Shown here: positions 46,740 through 59,035 of the stretch, piece by piece | Layout of the letters: each line of letters begins with the position of its first letter | Numbering within the stretch: the first letter of the stretch is position 1 | NCBI RefSeq assembly: GCF_031143425.1 | Contig: NC_090451.1 | Span: forward strand, 665,942,508 to 666,006,507 | Reading direction: 5' to 3' | DNA: 64,000 bases | From: Pleurodeles waltl | Lineage: Eukaryota > Chordata > Amphibia > Caudata > Salamandridae | Made by a program: the position numbers and the translations under genes | The notes under the pieces: model-generated | Databases searched by the model: none | Seen by the model: the letters and a program-made list of their open reading frames with translations, nothing else | What the model was told of the DNA's origin: nothing

Positions 46740-47290
46740 ACTCTGTCATGAATAAAAAGCCTGGTACTGAGGTGTCCACTGAGCTCTCATAACACACCGG
46801 TATCCCAGCCCCCGGTACGGAGACATCCATATAGCTCTCATAATGCACTGGTATCCCGGGCCCCGGTACAGAGACATCCATAGAGCTATCATAATGCACT
46901 GGTATCCCATGCCCCGGTACTGAGACATCCATAGAGCTCTTATAATGCACCGGTATCTCATGCCCCGGTACTGAGACATCCACCGAGCTCTTATAATGCA
47001 CCGGTATCCCAGCCCCTGGTACTGAGACATCCACGGAGCTCTTATAATGCACCGGTATCCCGGGCCCTGGTACTAAGACATCCACACAGCTCTTATAATG
47101 CACCGGTATCCTGGCCCCTGGTACTGACCCATCCACAGAGCTCTTATAATGCACCGGTATCCCGGCACCTGGTACTGACACATCCACAGAGCTCTTATGA
47201 TGCACCGGTATCCTGGCCCCTGGTACTGAGAAATCCACAGAGCTCTAATAATGCACCAGTATCCTGGCACTGAGCCATCCAGAGAGCTCT
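46740..47290. repeat. 51-bp minisatellite, ten units in exact register
   Basis: GGTAC or a close variant starts units at 46763, 46814, 46865, 46916, 46967, 47018, 47069, 47120, 47171 and 47222, always 51 bp apart. An eleventh unit is shortened. Each unit holds a GAGCTCT.ATAATGCACCGGTAT-like core. Because 51 is a multiple of 3, the - strand stays open (166 codons, period of 17 residues beginning SVPGAGIPVHYKS). A second - strand frame is also largely open, so coding is not the simplest explanation. Confidence 0.95.
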
Positions 47291-47294
47291 GCAT

Positions 47295-48936
47295 TGCTCA
47301 CCTGGTTTGGACCATACGCTGATATCACAACAGTGAGTTATTTTTATGGGGTCCTAACCCCTAACCACCATCCTACACCAAAACTGACAGGCTCTCCCAA
47401 TTCACATCTATAGTCACCATCAGCGTGCCTAAACTGTGACATTCATAGGTCTCTCACGATGCACCTGTGTATCGATCTGCATTATTTCTTAATATCCCAC
47501 TCCTGAGAGATTTGCAGCCTTCCCATAATGCACTCTAATACTGACCTTCCACGTGCACTATCCCATTGTTAAGAAACTCACATGAGTACTTTATATCTGA
47601 ACCTTCATGTTGCTTATCACAAAAGAATATTCTTCCCTTCTCAGGGCAGAAAGAAAGACGACACTGCTTGGATCCCTCAGAGGCATTTCTTCAGCTGTTG
47701 TGGAGGTGTTGACACCATGGGTGTGTCACATATGTGCAGGGATACTGCAATTATGAGGCAGGAGAGAGCCAGATTATGTGGCAGGGTTGAGTAAATTTTG
47801 TGCCAAGAAACTACAATTTATGTGGAATAATGCAGCACATTTTTGTGATAGTATTACTGCATTATTTTGTAATTTTTACACTTGTGAACAGAACAGTGCC
47901 TGGCCATTTGTTGCATATCAGTAGTACCAGTTTAATACCCAAATATAGCAATAAGCAATGAAAAACAATGGGCTTTCCACTGCACAGCAACACGTCGCTG
48001 CATTTTTAGTAACTTTTGAACCATTTGAGCTAGAAACATTTTTGTTAAAATCTGCAGCTCGTGCATCAGATGGTGGATTATGTGGGAAATGTATAATTAT
48101 CTAAAAGAACGCTGCAGATGCATAATTTCAGTAGCCCTGTCTATGTGTCGAAGTGGCCTTAGATGCATATCGTACTGCAGCGCGTGCACATGCATGCAAA
48201 ATGCACATAGACATTAGTATTGCAAAGTGTTCCATGCCATTGCGAACTGAGATGCTGTTCTACAGCAGCAGGCACTGAGTACATGATGCATGCAGAGGGG
48301 CTAGCCTGCCTTTCATTCGGTGAGGCAGTTCTGGCGTGCATGATCCTTGCAGCAAGAAGCAGAGGCTTCCAGATATTCGGAGAATAAATCTGTGTATTTT
48401 GCACATTAGACAATAACTGCCATACTGATGGGCAGGGAGCATGGGGTGGAACAATAGCTATAATTGCAGCGAACATTACCAATTACCAGTGTACATGGTT
48501 TAATTAAGAAGGTGCCATTCTCTTTATATAGCTCTCTGGGAAACAGAGATGTGATAGTTGTAAGTATGAGATTTAGAGCTCAAATGAAGTCGTACGGCTT
48601 CCTCCAAGTCTGCAGGACACCGCGTGCCTGAGCCAGGTGCATTTATACCTGCGCTACTATGTGGCTGGAATTTCCATTTCCAGCCAGTATTGCGACACAT
48701 ATATCCGCGTATTATGAGTTAAACCCCCAAAATGGGGAATAACTGTGTAGTCCCAGATTAACCGAGTAGCATTATGCAAGGAATTCTCAATGCCCTAGGG
48801 TTTAACGAACACATTTATAAACTGTTCTGAAGTGCTGAACGTGTGCAAGAGGCAGGTGGGTTGAGGGTGTGTGTGTGTGGATGGTTACAGACCTTAGTAT
48901 GAGGAAGCTCCCTATCAGTAGAGAGGATGCATGATG
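47295..48936. other. Unassigned DNA
   Basis: No gene or mobile element recognised. A short inverted repeat, GGCTGGAA/TTCCAGCC, lies at about 48662-48685. Confidence 0.5.
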
Positions 48937-48944
48937 CACTGGGC

Positions 48945-49262
48945 CAATGCTTCATTTGTAAATAAGAACTTGCTGGTGCCCTTAGCTCTCCTCTGAAAAA
49001 TGCTGCTGCTGCAATTAAATGTGCGAGCACTGAATACTGAGGCAGTGTGCACCTAAAGCCTTCTCCGGCCGCTTTAATGTATTTACAGGCACTCCCTGCC
49101 CCTTCAGCTCACTCTGGCAGCTTTCTGCTTTGTCCCTTTCTGAGGCTTTTCCATCTTTCGCTTCCTCCGTATTTCCAAAAGTCTTTCACAAAAAACATAA
49201 TAGCCAGCCCCAAAACATAAGTGCTGGTTACCCCCCCCCCCCCCAGCTCAAATTAAGCACTG
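48945..49262 (-). mobile_element. hAT-type MITE, copy 2
   Basis: The 318-bp unit runs from CAATGCTTCATTTG to CAAATTAAGCACTG, with a perfect 8-bp duplication CACTGGGC at 48937-48944 and 49263-49270. The body is the reverse orientation of the copy at 35250, including the GAGGCAG and GTGCGAGCAC segments. A C-rich run lies at 49231-49244. Confidence 0.9.
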
Positions 49263-49447
49263 CACTGGGCTGTACTGCAGGGCCAGGAAGAGGTAAAAAA
49301 AGGAGCCAGCCTCTACTGCAGGCCAGTTTCAAAGTGATATTAGCTGTCAGATGCAGATTTCCATGCAGAGTGGAAGCCCAATTGGGAATTCCTTTCTTCT
49401 GAATTTGGGGCCCACTCAATTCACAAAGATTTTTGCTGTGACTGACT

Positions 49448-49612
49448 CAGTTCTTAATTTGAGCCGGTGGTTGCAGGTGGAGACCTACGGGTGCTAATTT
49501 TGGGGACCAGCATTTAATTCTTCTCAAAAGAAAAGCGGGAAACAAAGAAGACGACTGAAACACAGTGTCAAAGGGAGAAATCAGGGATGAAAACTAACAT
49601 GAAAGAGTGAAG
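49448..49612 (+). mobile_element. hAT-type MITE, 3'-truncated copy
   Basis: CAGTTCTTAATTTGAGCCGG followed by GCAGGTGGAGAC and GGGGACCAGCATTTAATTCT matches the left half of the copy at 52630. The right terminus is absent. Confidence 0.65.
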
Positions 49613-49619
49613 ACATACC

Positions 49620-52600
49620 AGGTGCAGTCTAGTTTACACAACCTTGGTATTTGGAACCCCGATCTCTGATTGCTCCAGCCATGGGCTTCCTCAGTGCCCT
49701 GTCATTTATTCTTCCACACATTATGCACTGGAGGTATCTTGGAATACTCCTAACTTACTCTGGCATTTCAGGAGGAAGCCTGGTGTATGTCTGGCATCCC
49801 CTTGGAATTCATGTGTAAATCAGGAGTACTTCAAGAGCAAGTCCTAAGGACTCACAACAAAAAATGTGTGATTCGAGTCGCATGTTTGCATTGCTGGACT
49901 TTCTTTACAACTCTTTTTTCATTAGTCCATTAGCTTTGCCATACGCCAATACCTACTTCAACTCCCAGAGTGCACTGTTACATGATTGGGAGCCAAGGAA
50001 CTGAAATAACATTGTTATAAATGTGGCTTCCTTCTTGGTAAGCAGGGATAAGGTAGCCAGTCCACGCAGGGTAACGGGTTGTAAGTTTTTATTGTAGTAT
50101 GTTGTGCAGATAAGGACAGGCCTTTAGATGTAGTGTGCTGACCCATCACGTGACATTTTTTTGGTTCTGTTTCTAGTGACCGTCTCTGTGGAATTCAGGA
50201 CTTTGTGCAGGTCCAGAGCTTTTGACTTGGAAAGCAGAGATGTCAGTGACATAAAGTGATCTGATCTTTGTGTGTTTGTTTTACCTTTTTGCAGAAAGGA
50301 ATAATTATGGAAAATAGCCTTCAACTGCAATGTCCAGAACTGACATTGATGCATCACATTAGTAATCGGTGTGTTAGCTGGGACCGTTCGTGTCTCAAGA
50401 ACTCGATTTCTGTTGCATTGCCTCCCGACTTCCTCACTCTCACCTAGCTTGTATGGGGGCTGGAAAACGTCATTCACACACCTGGCAAATTGTCCCCTGT
50501 CAATATGTGACAATGTGAGATTGGAAAACTAGACGTGTAATGGTAAACTCTCCGCCACATAAGTCATAGTCGTTCTTTGCAGAAAAAACTAAGACTCCCT
50601 GAAGGGGTCAGACGTGACACAACTTGTCTGCACAGCACTGAATTAGGGAGGCAGGAAGGGCTGGGGCAGAATCCGACCCACGGTGGGACCCCCACCCAAC
50701 CCAAAGGCTGGCAGGTCGGGAGAAAGTCAGTCACTTGTCAGGCATGCCTCTGAAAGCCTGCCACTCGCCATCAAAGCCAATGCAGTGCGTCTAGGGCTGG
50801 ATAAGGTGGGTCCACACGACGGGTTTCCTCTTAAGGCCTGGTATGATTGGTTCAGATACTATGTGTTAGGTAGCTACGTCTGAAAGAGCATCGCGGAGAG
50901 CCAATAACAAAACGGCTTCACCTGTACAAGGCAGACTATTGGCCACGGTATTATGATGTCAGAGAGGAGAGAGGATTGTGATGCCTTAATGGTTAGAAGG
51001 GTGATTGTCAACGACGCATCATATTATGAGGATGCGTGTGACTGGGTCCAGGGGAGAGTATGATGTTACTGTAATTAAACAAAAAAGGTCAGTAGTGTTT
51101 TTATGGTTTAAAAGATAGCATTGTAATTTCACTGTATTTAAAGAAGGGCCTAGTTAGGCAGGGAAAAAAAGAGTTGGAGACCAAGGATCAACCCCCTGCA
51201 CACGCGCTGCCGCGGACTTTTCTTGTTTGTTGACTGCACGAGCTTTTGGCCCAAAGTCAGACAAATAAAATAATATATAAAGAGCAAACTGTCCCTGCAG
51301 GTAGGGCCAGGTCACAGACAAAGTCTAGTGACCAGAATACAGAACAAATGCTACAAACCTGTACACGTAGAATAATAAATTAAATTCACGAAAACGGGGA
51401 AAAATCTGCAAAAATAAAAATCAATGGGAAACTCTGCGAAGAGAGAGACTTCAGACCAAAAAGCACCCAGAAGAGGTAGGGAAGTATGCAAATAGAAAAG
51501 TAAAAAATAAACAGGCTACGTATGATGCAGTCAAATGTGAGCGAGTGCGAAAAACGTGTAATCTGCTCGTGGAATGTTCCGTTTCTTGAAAAAGAGTTCA
51601 GTGGATTAAAATACAGATTTGAGAGCGCTATGTGTCAAGTGCAGTTCACAATTCCCAATCCCAGTTAGGAAATACAGTTGGCTCTGTGCGTGTGTGGGTT
51701 CAGCTAAAACATAGCCCATTCTCTGTTTATGTTGATACAAACCTCTGAAGAGACAGCATTTGCAGCCAACACGACCTAGGCTATAACTCAGAGGTGCAAA
51801 CAAAAACCTGCTTCCAAAAATGCCCTAATTTGCAACCACTTTAAACCTGTGGAACAAATGACTGATTGGGGATTCAGTGGAAGGAATCTGTAAACGCCTG
51901 GCCCTGAATATAAACTTTGGACCCTTCTCTGAGCTCCCAGTCCAAACAGAGGCCAGATAAGGGATGTTCTTTAATGGATGTTCAGCCGCAGTAGTCTGAT
52001 GGATGAGGGGTAGTGGGGAATAGGGTTGAGGGAGGGGATCAGGGTGGGGTGACTGAGATGAAAGGGACTGGCTATGCCTTCAGGTGAGTAGCGTTTTTGT
52101 TTTTATTCCAAAGTCTTCTGCTCACCAGGTATTTTGGACGCTAGTTCTTGCAGGTCTTTAGAGCCCAAACTGCAGTCTAGTATGGCATGTGCTGTTAACC
52201 TCCCAACAGGACACAAGCTTCCCATGGACGTGAGTGGGGTCACCGGCCTGCAACCTGTCCTCACCCTCCACGAATGATGCTCACCTGCAGTGACCTCAGT
52301 TGGATCATCTACCATAGGTACTTAACTTCACCCTCGTTAGAGAGTCAATAAGCTGAGATTTATGCTTTGTCCATACGGCATTACCGTGACCCACCTGGAC
52401 GCTGTACTCCAAGTGGACTATCACAAGTGGAGAAAATATTCCAGATGTGTTCCCAAAACCAAAGATTATGCTGTTGATGTACTCGCTAGAACAGGAGGGT
52501 TTAATGGGTGATTTAGAACGGTTTTGTTAGGTTACTGGTATAAAGTTTTTATGGGTAAAGGTCAATTATTCTGAGGTCTGTAATATTCAAGCAGGGTTTT

Positions 52601-52620
52601 TTTTCCGTTTATTGTAAGCT
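49620..52620. other. Unassigned intergenic DNA
   Basis: No gene, RNA gene or mobile element recognised over 3 kb. Confidence 0.5.
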
Positions 52621-52629
52621 TGACAACAG

Positions 52630-52997
52630 CAGTGCTCAACTAGTGCACGAGGCTTCAGGTGATGGAGACCAGCAAGTGTTACTGGGGACCAGGACTTATT
52701 TTTCATCATCAGACATTTATGCAAAGCAAGAAAGCAAAACACAGAGAAGCATAAAAGAGAAAGATGGGGGAAGCAGTGCCAAATGGAGAAAACGGTAATA
52801 AGAGATCTTCCAGAGTGAGATGAAGAGACAGGAAGTGTAGGTTGATGTAAGAAAGGGACATGAGATGGAATCAAAATTCAGAAGCCTCAGTATTGCGCAA
52901 TCCCGGCATTCGGAAGCAACAGTGCAGCAGGCGAGCTACTAAGGGAAAACTTTGAAACCCCTGTGCCTGCTTTTTTCCCCTCTCAAATTAACCACTG
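52630..52997 (+). mobile_element. hAT-type MITE, copy 3
   Basis: The unit begins CAGTGCTCAACTAGTG and ends CAAATTAACCACTG, 368 bp. The internal blocks GGGGACCAGGACTTATTTTT and CTCAGTATTGCGC..CCGGCATTC are shared with the other copies. The flanking 8-mers (GACAACAG and TCAGCGGG) do not match, so the target duplication has decayed or the copy has recombined. Confidence 0.75.
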
Positions 52998-52999
52998 TC

Positions 53000-53775
53000 A
53001 GCGGGGAATGCCCTCACAACATCACCACTACATGGCCTCCACACATGTAAGGCATTACAATGGTTCAGGTAAAATAGTAAGAGGTGTTGGATATTTCTTT
53101 AAACAAGTAGGAAACAGGCAATTCAATATTAAAAAAAACAGGAAGATTTGGTGGTCTAATTACATGATGCAATGTCATTTTCATGAAGTAGTGGTCAGGC
53201 CACGTGCACTCATATTGAAGCATACAACAGTGAGTCATGGAGGGTCTGTGAGAAGATCTCTAGTATAAGGTGCAGTGGGGGGCAGAAGGCAGCAACTTTT
53301 TATGGTCTGGCCTGACAGCACAGCTGTCACCAGACAGTTATATGAGCATCACTAGAGAGGGGCTTTGGCTCTGCCCACATGTTGGGAGCCAGGAGTTCAA
53401 ATTTTGATTGAGCAGAAGTTGTGTACTTCCACAAAAAAGTGCTTGCCCTCACAGCTGTCATAATTTTTGTTTATTTAGCCATTTGTCTGAGTTTGAACTT
53501 TTAGTGGCACACGCATGCCATTGTAATGCTTTTGAAGTGTCTTGGATAACTAGATAGTTTAAGGCATTTCTCTCTGGCAGCAGCATAGATAGGAGGAGGG
53601 AAGTCATTAACGCATTTTAGGTCTAGCTTGAGAGTGCATTCATAAGTCAGATCTATTAGCACTGCCAAAGAATGTTCAATGATGTAAAGAATTGCTTTGC
53701 ATTTTTCACATTCAATGTCAGAGGAAGTATGCACTTCTGCTGACTGTAATTGTCGCCTGACCTGGCCTGTTCTGT
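53000..53775. other. Unassigned DNA
   Basis: No feature recognised. Confidence 0.45.
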
Positions 53776-53779
53776 GTGT

Positions 53780-56107
53780 AAAATGAAAGCTTGCAGTGCA
53801 GAGAATATTTTACCACTAAAATTCAAAACGCCATTTTATATATGTACTGGATATAGGTCACTACCTATGTCCAGCTACATAATGGTAACTCCGAACCAGG
53901 GCATGTTTGGTATCAAACATATTGGATTCATACCCCAATACTGATGCAAGTATTGGAAGTTTGATCCAATGCACTCTGGGGGCTCCTTAGAGGCCCCCAA
54001 GCATTGCTATCACCAGTCTTACAGGGTTTCTCAGGCAGCCCAGCTGCTGCTACCCCTTAGACGGGTTTCTGCCCTCCTGCTGCTGGGTCTGCTCAAGCCC
54101 AGGAAGGCAGAACAAAGGATTTCCTTTGGGAGAGGAGGTAACACCCCCTACCTTTGGAAATAGGTGTGACTGGCTTGGGAGGGTCAGCCTCACCAAGCCA
54201 CTGGTTTTGCTCTGAAGGGCACATTTGGTGCCCTCCGTGCATAAACCAGTCCATACCAGTTCAGGGACCCCCAGTCCCTGCTCTTGCACAAAACTGGACA
54301 ATGGAAAGGGGAGTGACCACTCCCCTGTCCATCACCACCCCAGGGGTAGTGCCCGAGCTCCTCCAGACGGTACCTGGGTTCTGCCATCTTGATTTCAAGG
54401 TTGGCAGGGAACTCTGGGAGCATCTGAGTGGCCAGACCAGGCAGGAGATGTCAGAGGCACCCTCTGATAGGCAGTTAGGTGGCCAAGCCCCCTCTTTGGG
54501 CTATATAGGGTCTTCTCCTGGGGTGGGTACTCAGATTCGGCTTGCAAGACTCGAGCAGGACTCCTCTGCAACCTCGGCTTCAACTTCTGGCCTGAGGAAC
54601 CGCAACTGGACCCTCCAGGATCCTACAAGCTGCAGATCCAGAAGACTCTTCTGCAACATTGTATCCAGAACTCCTGCCAGCTTTGCAACATTTCTCTGGC
54701 TGTGCATCCTAAGACTGCAACTCTTCTGCCTGCACGAGAAGACAACGCAATGGAATCTCCCTTGGGGTGAAGGCATCACTCCCCTGTAACTACAGGTACC
54801 TGGCTGCATCGATGGCTGGCTGCATGGATCTCCCCTCATCCTGAGTGGTGTGGGTCCTGCATCACCGGTGGTGGTCCGGAGAGTCTCCCTTGGTCCTCTC
54901 TACCAGCTGTCCCACTTTGGTGGTGGTAAGTCTTTTCCACTCCACTCAAGACAGGACCCCTGTGCACCACATCCTTTGCAGGTGCCAAGGCTTGTTGCTT
55001 TCCCTCCAAAGGGAATTTAAGGCGAAGATTTGCTCCAGCACTCCCTCCTGCAACTCCTTGGCTGCTGCATGGTCCTCCGACGACGTGGGAGCAACTTCTG
55101 TGGTGCTGCGTGGGCTGCTTCTTTGACTTCTGTGTCCCTGCTCCTGTGGGCCTTCTGCGACGCAGAGGGTCCCTGTGACTCCCTCTCCTGGTTGGAGTCC
55201 TCCTGAACCCCGCTAGGCTCCGGCAGCACCTCTTTTCCTCCAATAGAGAGTATGCCTTTGCCAAGGCTTGATGGTGGAAATCCTCTACCGACACCTATCT
55301 GCAATCCAGCTTCTAGCGTGGGAAACCTTTTGCATGCATCAGGAATTCTTCTCCAGCTTCTGTGCTGCAGTGCTGACCTGCATTCCTTCTTCGTTGACCA
55401 ACTCCAAAAGGTACCTCTGGGTGGGTAGTATCTCATACTCCCCCTGGACTCCACAGACACTTCTGGACTTGGCCCCCTCTCTTCACAGGTCTCCATCTTC
55501 AGAATTCCACTGCTGGCTCCTTGCAGGCTGCCCTGTGTGTCTTCTTTTCATCCTTTGGGGTGGTTTTGGGGAAATCCAGTGTGTTACTCCTGCATTCCTG
55601 CTCGCTGGGGGGGTCCTGTATTACTTACCTGTGTGGTTTCTTAGTACTCCCAGCGATTTACTTACCTAGGTGGGGGCACTGTGTTCGCATTCTGCTTTCT
55701 TAGTATATGGTCTGGGCTCCCCCTTGGGCTACTATTGCATATTGCTATTCTACACTGTTTTTTTGCCTATTTCTGCATACTAGTGTTTATAATTTGTGTA
55801 TTACTTACTTCCTAAGGGAGTATAGTCTCTATGGTATTTTTTTTTTTTTTTTGTGTCACCAAAATAAAGTACCTTTATTTTTGTAACAGTTTTTTCTTTC
55901 ATGTGTGTAAGTACTAAGTGTGACTACAGTGGTATTGCATGAGCTTTGCATGTCTTCTAGATAAGCCTCGGCTGCTCATCCACAGCTACCTCCAGAGAGA
56001 GCCTGGCTTCTAGACACTGCCTACATTTCACTAAGAGGGGATACCTGGACCTGGTGTAAGGTGTAAGTACCATAGGTACCCACCACACACCAGGCCAGCT
56101 ACCTACA
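53780..56107 (-). mobile_element. LTR-like element, TGTAGG family, copy 2 (one end truncated)
   Basis: Read on the - strand from 56107, the sequence starts TGTAGGTAGCTGGCCTGGTG and continues GGTACTTACACCTTACACCA, then a polyadenylation-like AATAAAGGTACTTTATTTT region at about 55860. The same order and wording occur on the + strand from 59290. The far part (ATATAGGTCACTACCTA..TAATGGTAACTCCGA at about 53845-53895) also matches the 61.6-kb part of the other copy in reverse. The end at about 53.78 kb lacks the expected TGTAGGAAAG terminus, so it is truncated. Overlapping open frames of 130-211 codons on both strands (54154-55669) have no recognisable domains. Confidence 0.75.
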
Positions 56108-56109
56108 CA

Positions 56110-56725
56110 GAACATTTTCAAAATAATTCGACAGCCATTTCAGCTGCTGTGTTGAAAATCTCAGGCTGATTCGTCAAGAGGGGGCTGAGAAAAAGTGGGT
56201 GTCCCAAAACACTTTCCCCCCATTTTATGCCTCAGGGATTTTATGAATTTTTGAACATGACTACAGCTCAAACCGCTGAAGGGATTTACACCAAATTTGG
56301 CAGAAAGCTGGATCTTGGTCTAGAAAGTCTACTTTTTATTTTAATTTGAAGTCAACGCATTCACTAGGTTCGGAGTTATTAAAGGAAAAATACATTTTTA
56401 AATCTGGAGGAAAAGCAAGGCTCTGATTGGCTGTCTGCAACCTGACAGAAAATTTGCAGCTGCCATTTTTTTCTCGCATTGGCTGGGGTTTGGGGAAAAA
56501 CACTGTAAAAAAAAAATTACAAGGTGTCAAAATATAGGTATCCAGACACCATAGGACACTTGGAGGGGTCCCTTAGGGCCCACTCATGGGCAAAAAATTG
56601 CCCAATTTTTTTCATCTTATACGCGGATCTTTGAATCCTCCTCAAATCCGGGGAAAAGCAAGGCCCTGATTAGCTGGCCTCAACCTGGAAGAAATATTAA
56701 CAGGTGGGTTAAAAATACAGAAACT
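56110..56725 (-). repeat. Conserved 'GGATTTACACC' module, foldback family copy 2
   Basis: GATTCGTCAAGAGGGGGCTG, CCGCTGAAGGGATTTACACC and AAATTTGGCAGAAAGCTGGA match 32700-32930 in the same orientation and 57840-58075 in reverse. A shared GAAAAGCAAGG.CTCTGATTGGCTG block is repeated within the segment at about 56410 and 56655. Confidence 0.6.
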
Positions 56726-56989
56726 CACTGAAAAACTAAAGGCTACAGGGACGTTATAGTTAGGTTGGCATTCTACCCATACAAAACCATAGAAATTCAG
56801 CAGTTATAGGTATATGTATCTGAAGAAACTATAATGTGTGTGGGAAAGTAACTTTGAACAATGAACTATAGTTTCTTAAAGATAAGTAGAGCTATAATTA
56901 TAACTATAACTGCTGAATTTTTGTGGTTTTGTATGGGTAAAACATCAACCTAACAATAACATCACTGTAACTTTTGTTTCAATGGGAAA

Positions 56990-56992
<3 letters not shown>
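56726..56992. repeat. Foldback hairpin, TATAGTTA family copy 2
   Basis: CACTGAAAAACTAAAGGCTA and the following arm pair with the reversed arm ending GTAACTTTTGTTTCAATGGG. The loop is short compared with the copy at 33689. It is followed by an (AT)n run at 56995-57032. Confidence 0.72.
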
Positions 56993-57032
<40 letters not shown>

Positions 57033-57035
<3 letters not shown>

Positions 57036-57390
57036 CTTGAACAACCAAAGCTTACAGGGACGTTATAGTTAGGTTCTCAACTTACCTACACAAAACCATA
57101 GCAATTCTGCAGTTGTAGTTACAGTTAACTCAAGTTAACTCCCCATGCACAGTTTTCTCATCAATAATTTTATTGCAAATGTTGCAGTGATAATATCAAT
57201 GATGCCATACAAGGTGTCACCAATGATGTAATGCGTGTGCCTGATGAGGGTGCGAGTTATAGTTACCTTAGGGTGTGAGTTATAGTTACTTGAGTTAACC
57301 ATAACTATAACTGTGGAATTCCTATGGTTTTGTCAGAGTAAATATAGAACCTAACTGTAACATCTCTGTAACCTATGGTTTTTTCAGTGA
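57033..57390. repeat. Foldback hairpin, TATAGTTA family copy 3
   Basis: The arms start GCTTACAGGGACGTTATAGT on the left and end CTGTAACCTATGGTTTTTTC on the right. The central loop carries TTGCAAATGTTGCAGTGATA, as in copy 1. Confidence 0.75.
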
Positions 57391-58075
57391 ATTTAAAAGT
57401 TTATTTTAGCATGCACATTAATAAAACCAGCGGCCAACCTTGTTGCATGCACCCAAGCATGGGCAAAGGTCCTGTGCAGAATGGGGTTGGATGCAGTGGG
57501 TGTTTTTTTTTCAGTTTTCTCTGGATCTGCAGATCCACCATGAATTTACACAGGGAGCCACCCTGAGACCTGCAGTGGATCCGTGGATCGGACACAAAAA
57601 AAATTGTTTAATTTTCTGCCCACGAGGGGTCCCTAAGGTACCCCTCTATGAGACCTGTGGGGTCAGGATACCTGTATTCTGACCCCTTATATGTTTTTGC
57701 ACTCTTCTTTTCCCAATCCCAGTCAATGCGACAAACAAAATGGCGGCAACTTTTTTGCCAGGTTGCGGCCAGCCAATCGGGGCCTTGCCTGGAACTGCAT
57801 CCCTATATATCTATATTTTTTAACCTTAAATAACTCTGAATGTACTGAATGGATGCACACCAAATCCCAAAAAGCACAATCTGCGTACCAAGATCTAGCT
57901 TCCTGCCACATTTGGTGTAATTCCGTTTAGTGCTTTTGGCTGTAGGTGTGTCTAAAGACCCTATGGGGCAAATGCATTGGGAAACTGTGTTTTGGCACCC
58001 CCCCCTTTTTCTCGGCCCACGCTTGATGGATCACGAAAACTTTCAAGTCAGCAGCTGAACCGACTGTTGCGCTCT
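57391..58075 (+). repeat. Foldback family internal modules
   Basis: The segment 57835-58075 (CTGAATGGATGCACACCAAA, GATCTAGCTTCCTGCCACAT, TTTGGTGTAATTCCGTTTAG) matches 63545-63770 in the same orientation and 56165-56350 in reverse. The block at 57425-57490 resembles 33500-33560. Confidence 0.6.
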
Positions 58076-58383
58076 AAGGTAATTATAACTTGCGCCCCTT
58101 CCATGCACAGTTTTTTCTTCAATAATTTGACTGCTAACGTTTCATTGATAATTTTCTTGTCATTATAAAAGTTGTCATGAGTGCTGTTATATCTGGAGTA
58201 ATTAGCAGTGCATGCCGAGGGTACGAGTTATAGTTACCATAGGGTGCGAGTCATAGTTACCATAGGGTGCGAGTTATAGTTACTTGAAATAACTAACTAT
58301 AACTGCTGAATTTCTATGGTTTTGTGCGAGTAAATTCAGAACCTAACTATAACATCCCTGTAGCCTTTGTTTTTTTCAGTGAA
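58076..58383. repeat. Foldback hairpin, TATAGTTA family copy 4 (half)
   Basis: Only the loop and the right arm (GTTATAGTTACTTGAAATAA..CTGTAGCCTTTGTTTTTTTC) are present. Within it the 28-bp phrase around GGGTGCGAGTTATAGTTACC is repeated three times. Confidence 0.7.
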
Positions 58384-58469
58384 CTTCTATGTTTTTTTAA
58401 TGTAAAGTTATTTTAATTACTATACGTTAATCCAACCAATGCCTTCAGCCATGCACAGCAGGGATTGTC

Positions 58470-59035
58470 CGCAGGGCGTGAATCTCTGGGTCTGAGGACA
58501 GGTGTGAGAGGGTGTCTCTGGGTCTGAGAGCGGGTGTGAGAGTTTCTGGGTGTGAGAGTGGGTGTTAGAGGGTCTCTTTGTGGATGTGAGTGTCTGGGTG
58601 TGAGAGTATGTGTGAGAGTGTCTCTGAGTGGGTGGGTGAATGTGTGGGTCTGTGAATAGGTGTGTGTGAGTCTGAATGGGTCAGTGAGTGGGTGAGTGAG
58701 TCTGAGCAGGGTTTGTGAGTAAGTGCCTGAGCCTCTGAGAGGGTTTGCGAGTGGGTGTGCGAGTCTGTGAGCAGGTGTGTGAGAGTCTGTGTAGGTGTGT
58801 GAGTGGGTTCATGAGTCTCTGAGTACGTCTGTGAGTATATACGTTTCTAAGTGGGTTTGTAAGTGAGTGGGTGCATGAATGTATGAGTGGATCTGTGAGT
58901 GGGTGTACAAATGTCTAAGTGTGTCTCTAAGTGGGTGGGTGAGTGAGTCTCTGAGTGGGTTTGAGAGTGGTTCCATGAGTGTCTGAGTGCCTCTGTGAGT
59001 GGGTGTATGAATGTCAGTAGTTTTGTGAGGACTCT
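58470..59035. repeat. Degenerate GTGAGTCTGTGAGTGGGT array
   Basis: About 560 bp of drifting 18-28-bp units. It is the reverse complement of the CACTCA array at 33320-33490, and both abut the TATAGTTA foldback family, so the array is probably part of that element. Confidence 0.8.

Noticed and set aside
46738..47238. 166-codon repetitive protein as a real gene
   Set aside because: A repeat length divisible by three keeps frames open by itself, and a second frame is also mostly open; kept only as a minisatellite and a finding.
46740..47290. CRISPR-like array of regular repeats
   Set aside because: The repeats are contiguous with no unique spacers, and the window is clearly eukaryotic.
52622..53005. 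8-bp target duplication around the hAT-type copy at 52630
   Set aside because: The flanking octamers GACAACAG and TCAGCGGG do not match, so no duplication is claimed.
54154..54789. 211-codon frame as a host gene
   Set aside because: It lies inside a repeated LTR-like element, overlaps frames on the other strand, and contains no known domain.
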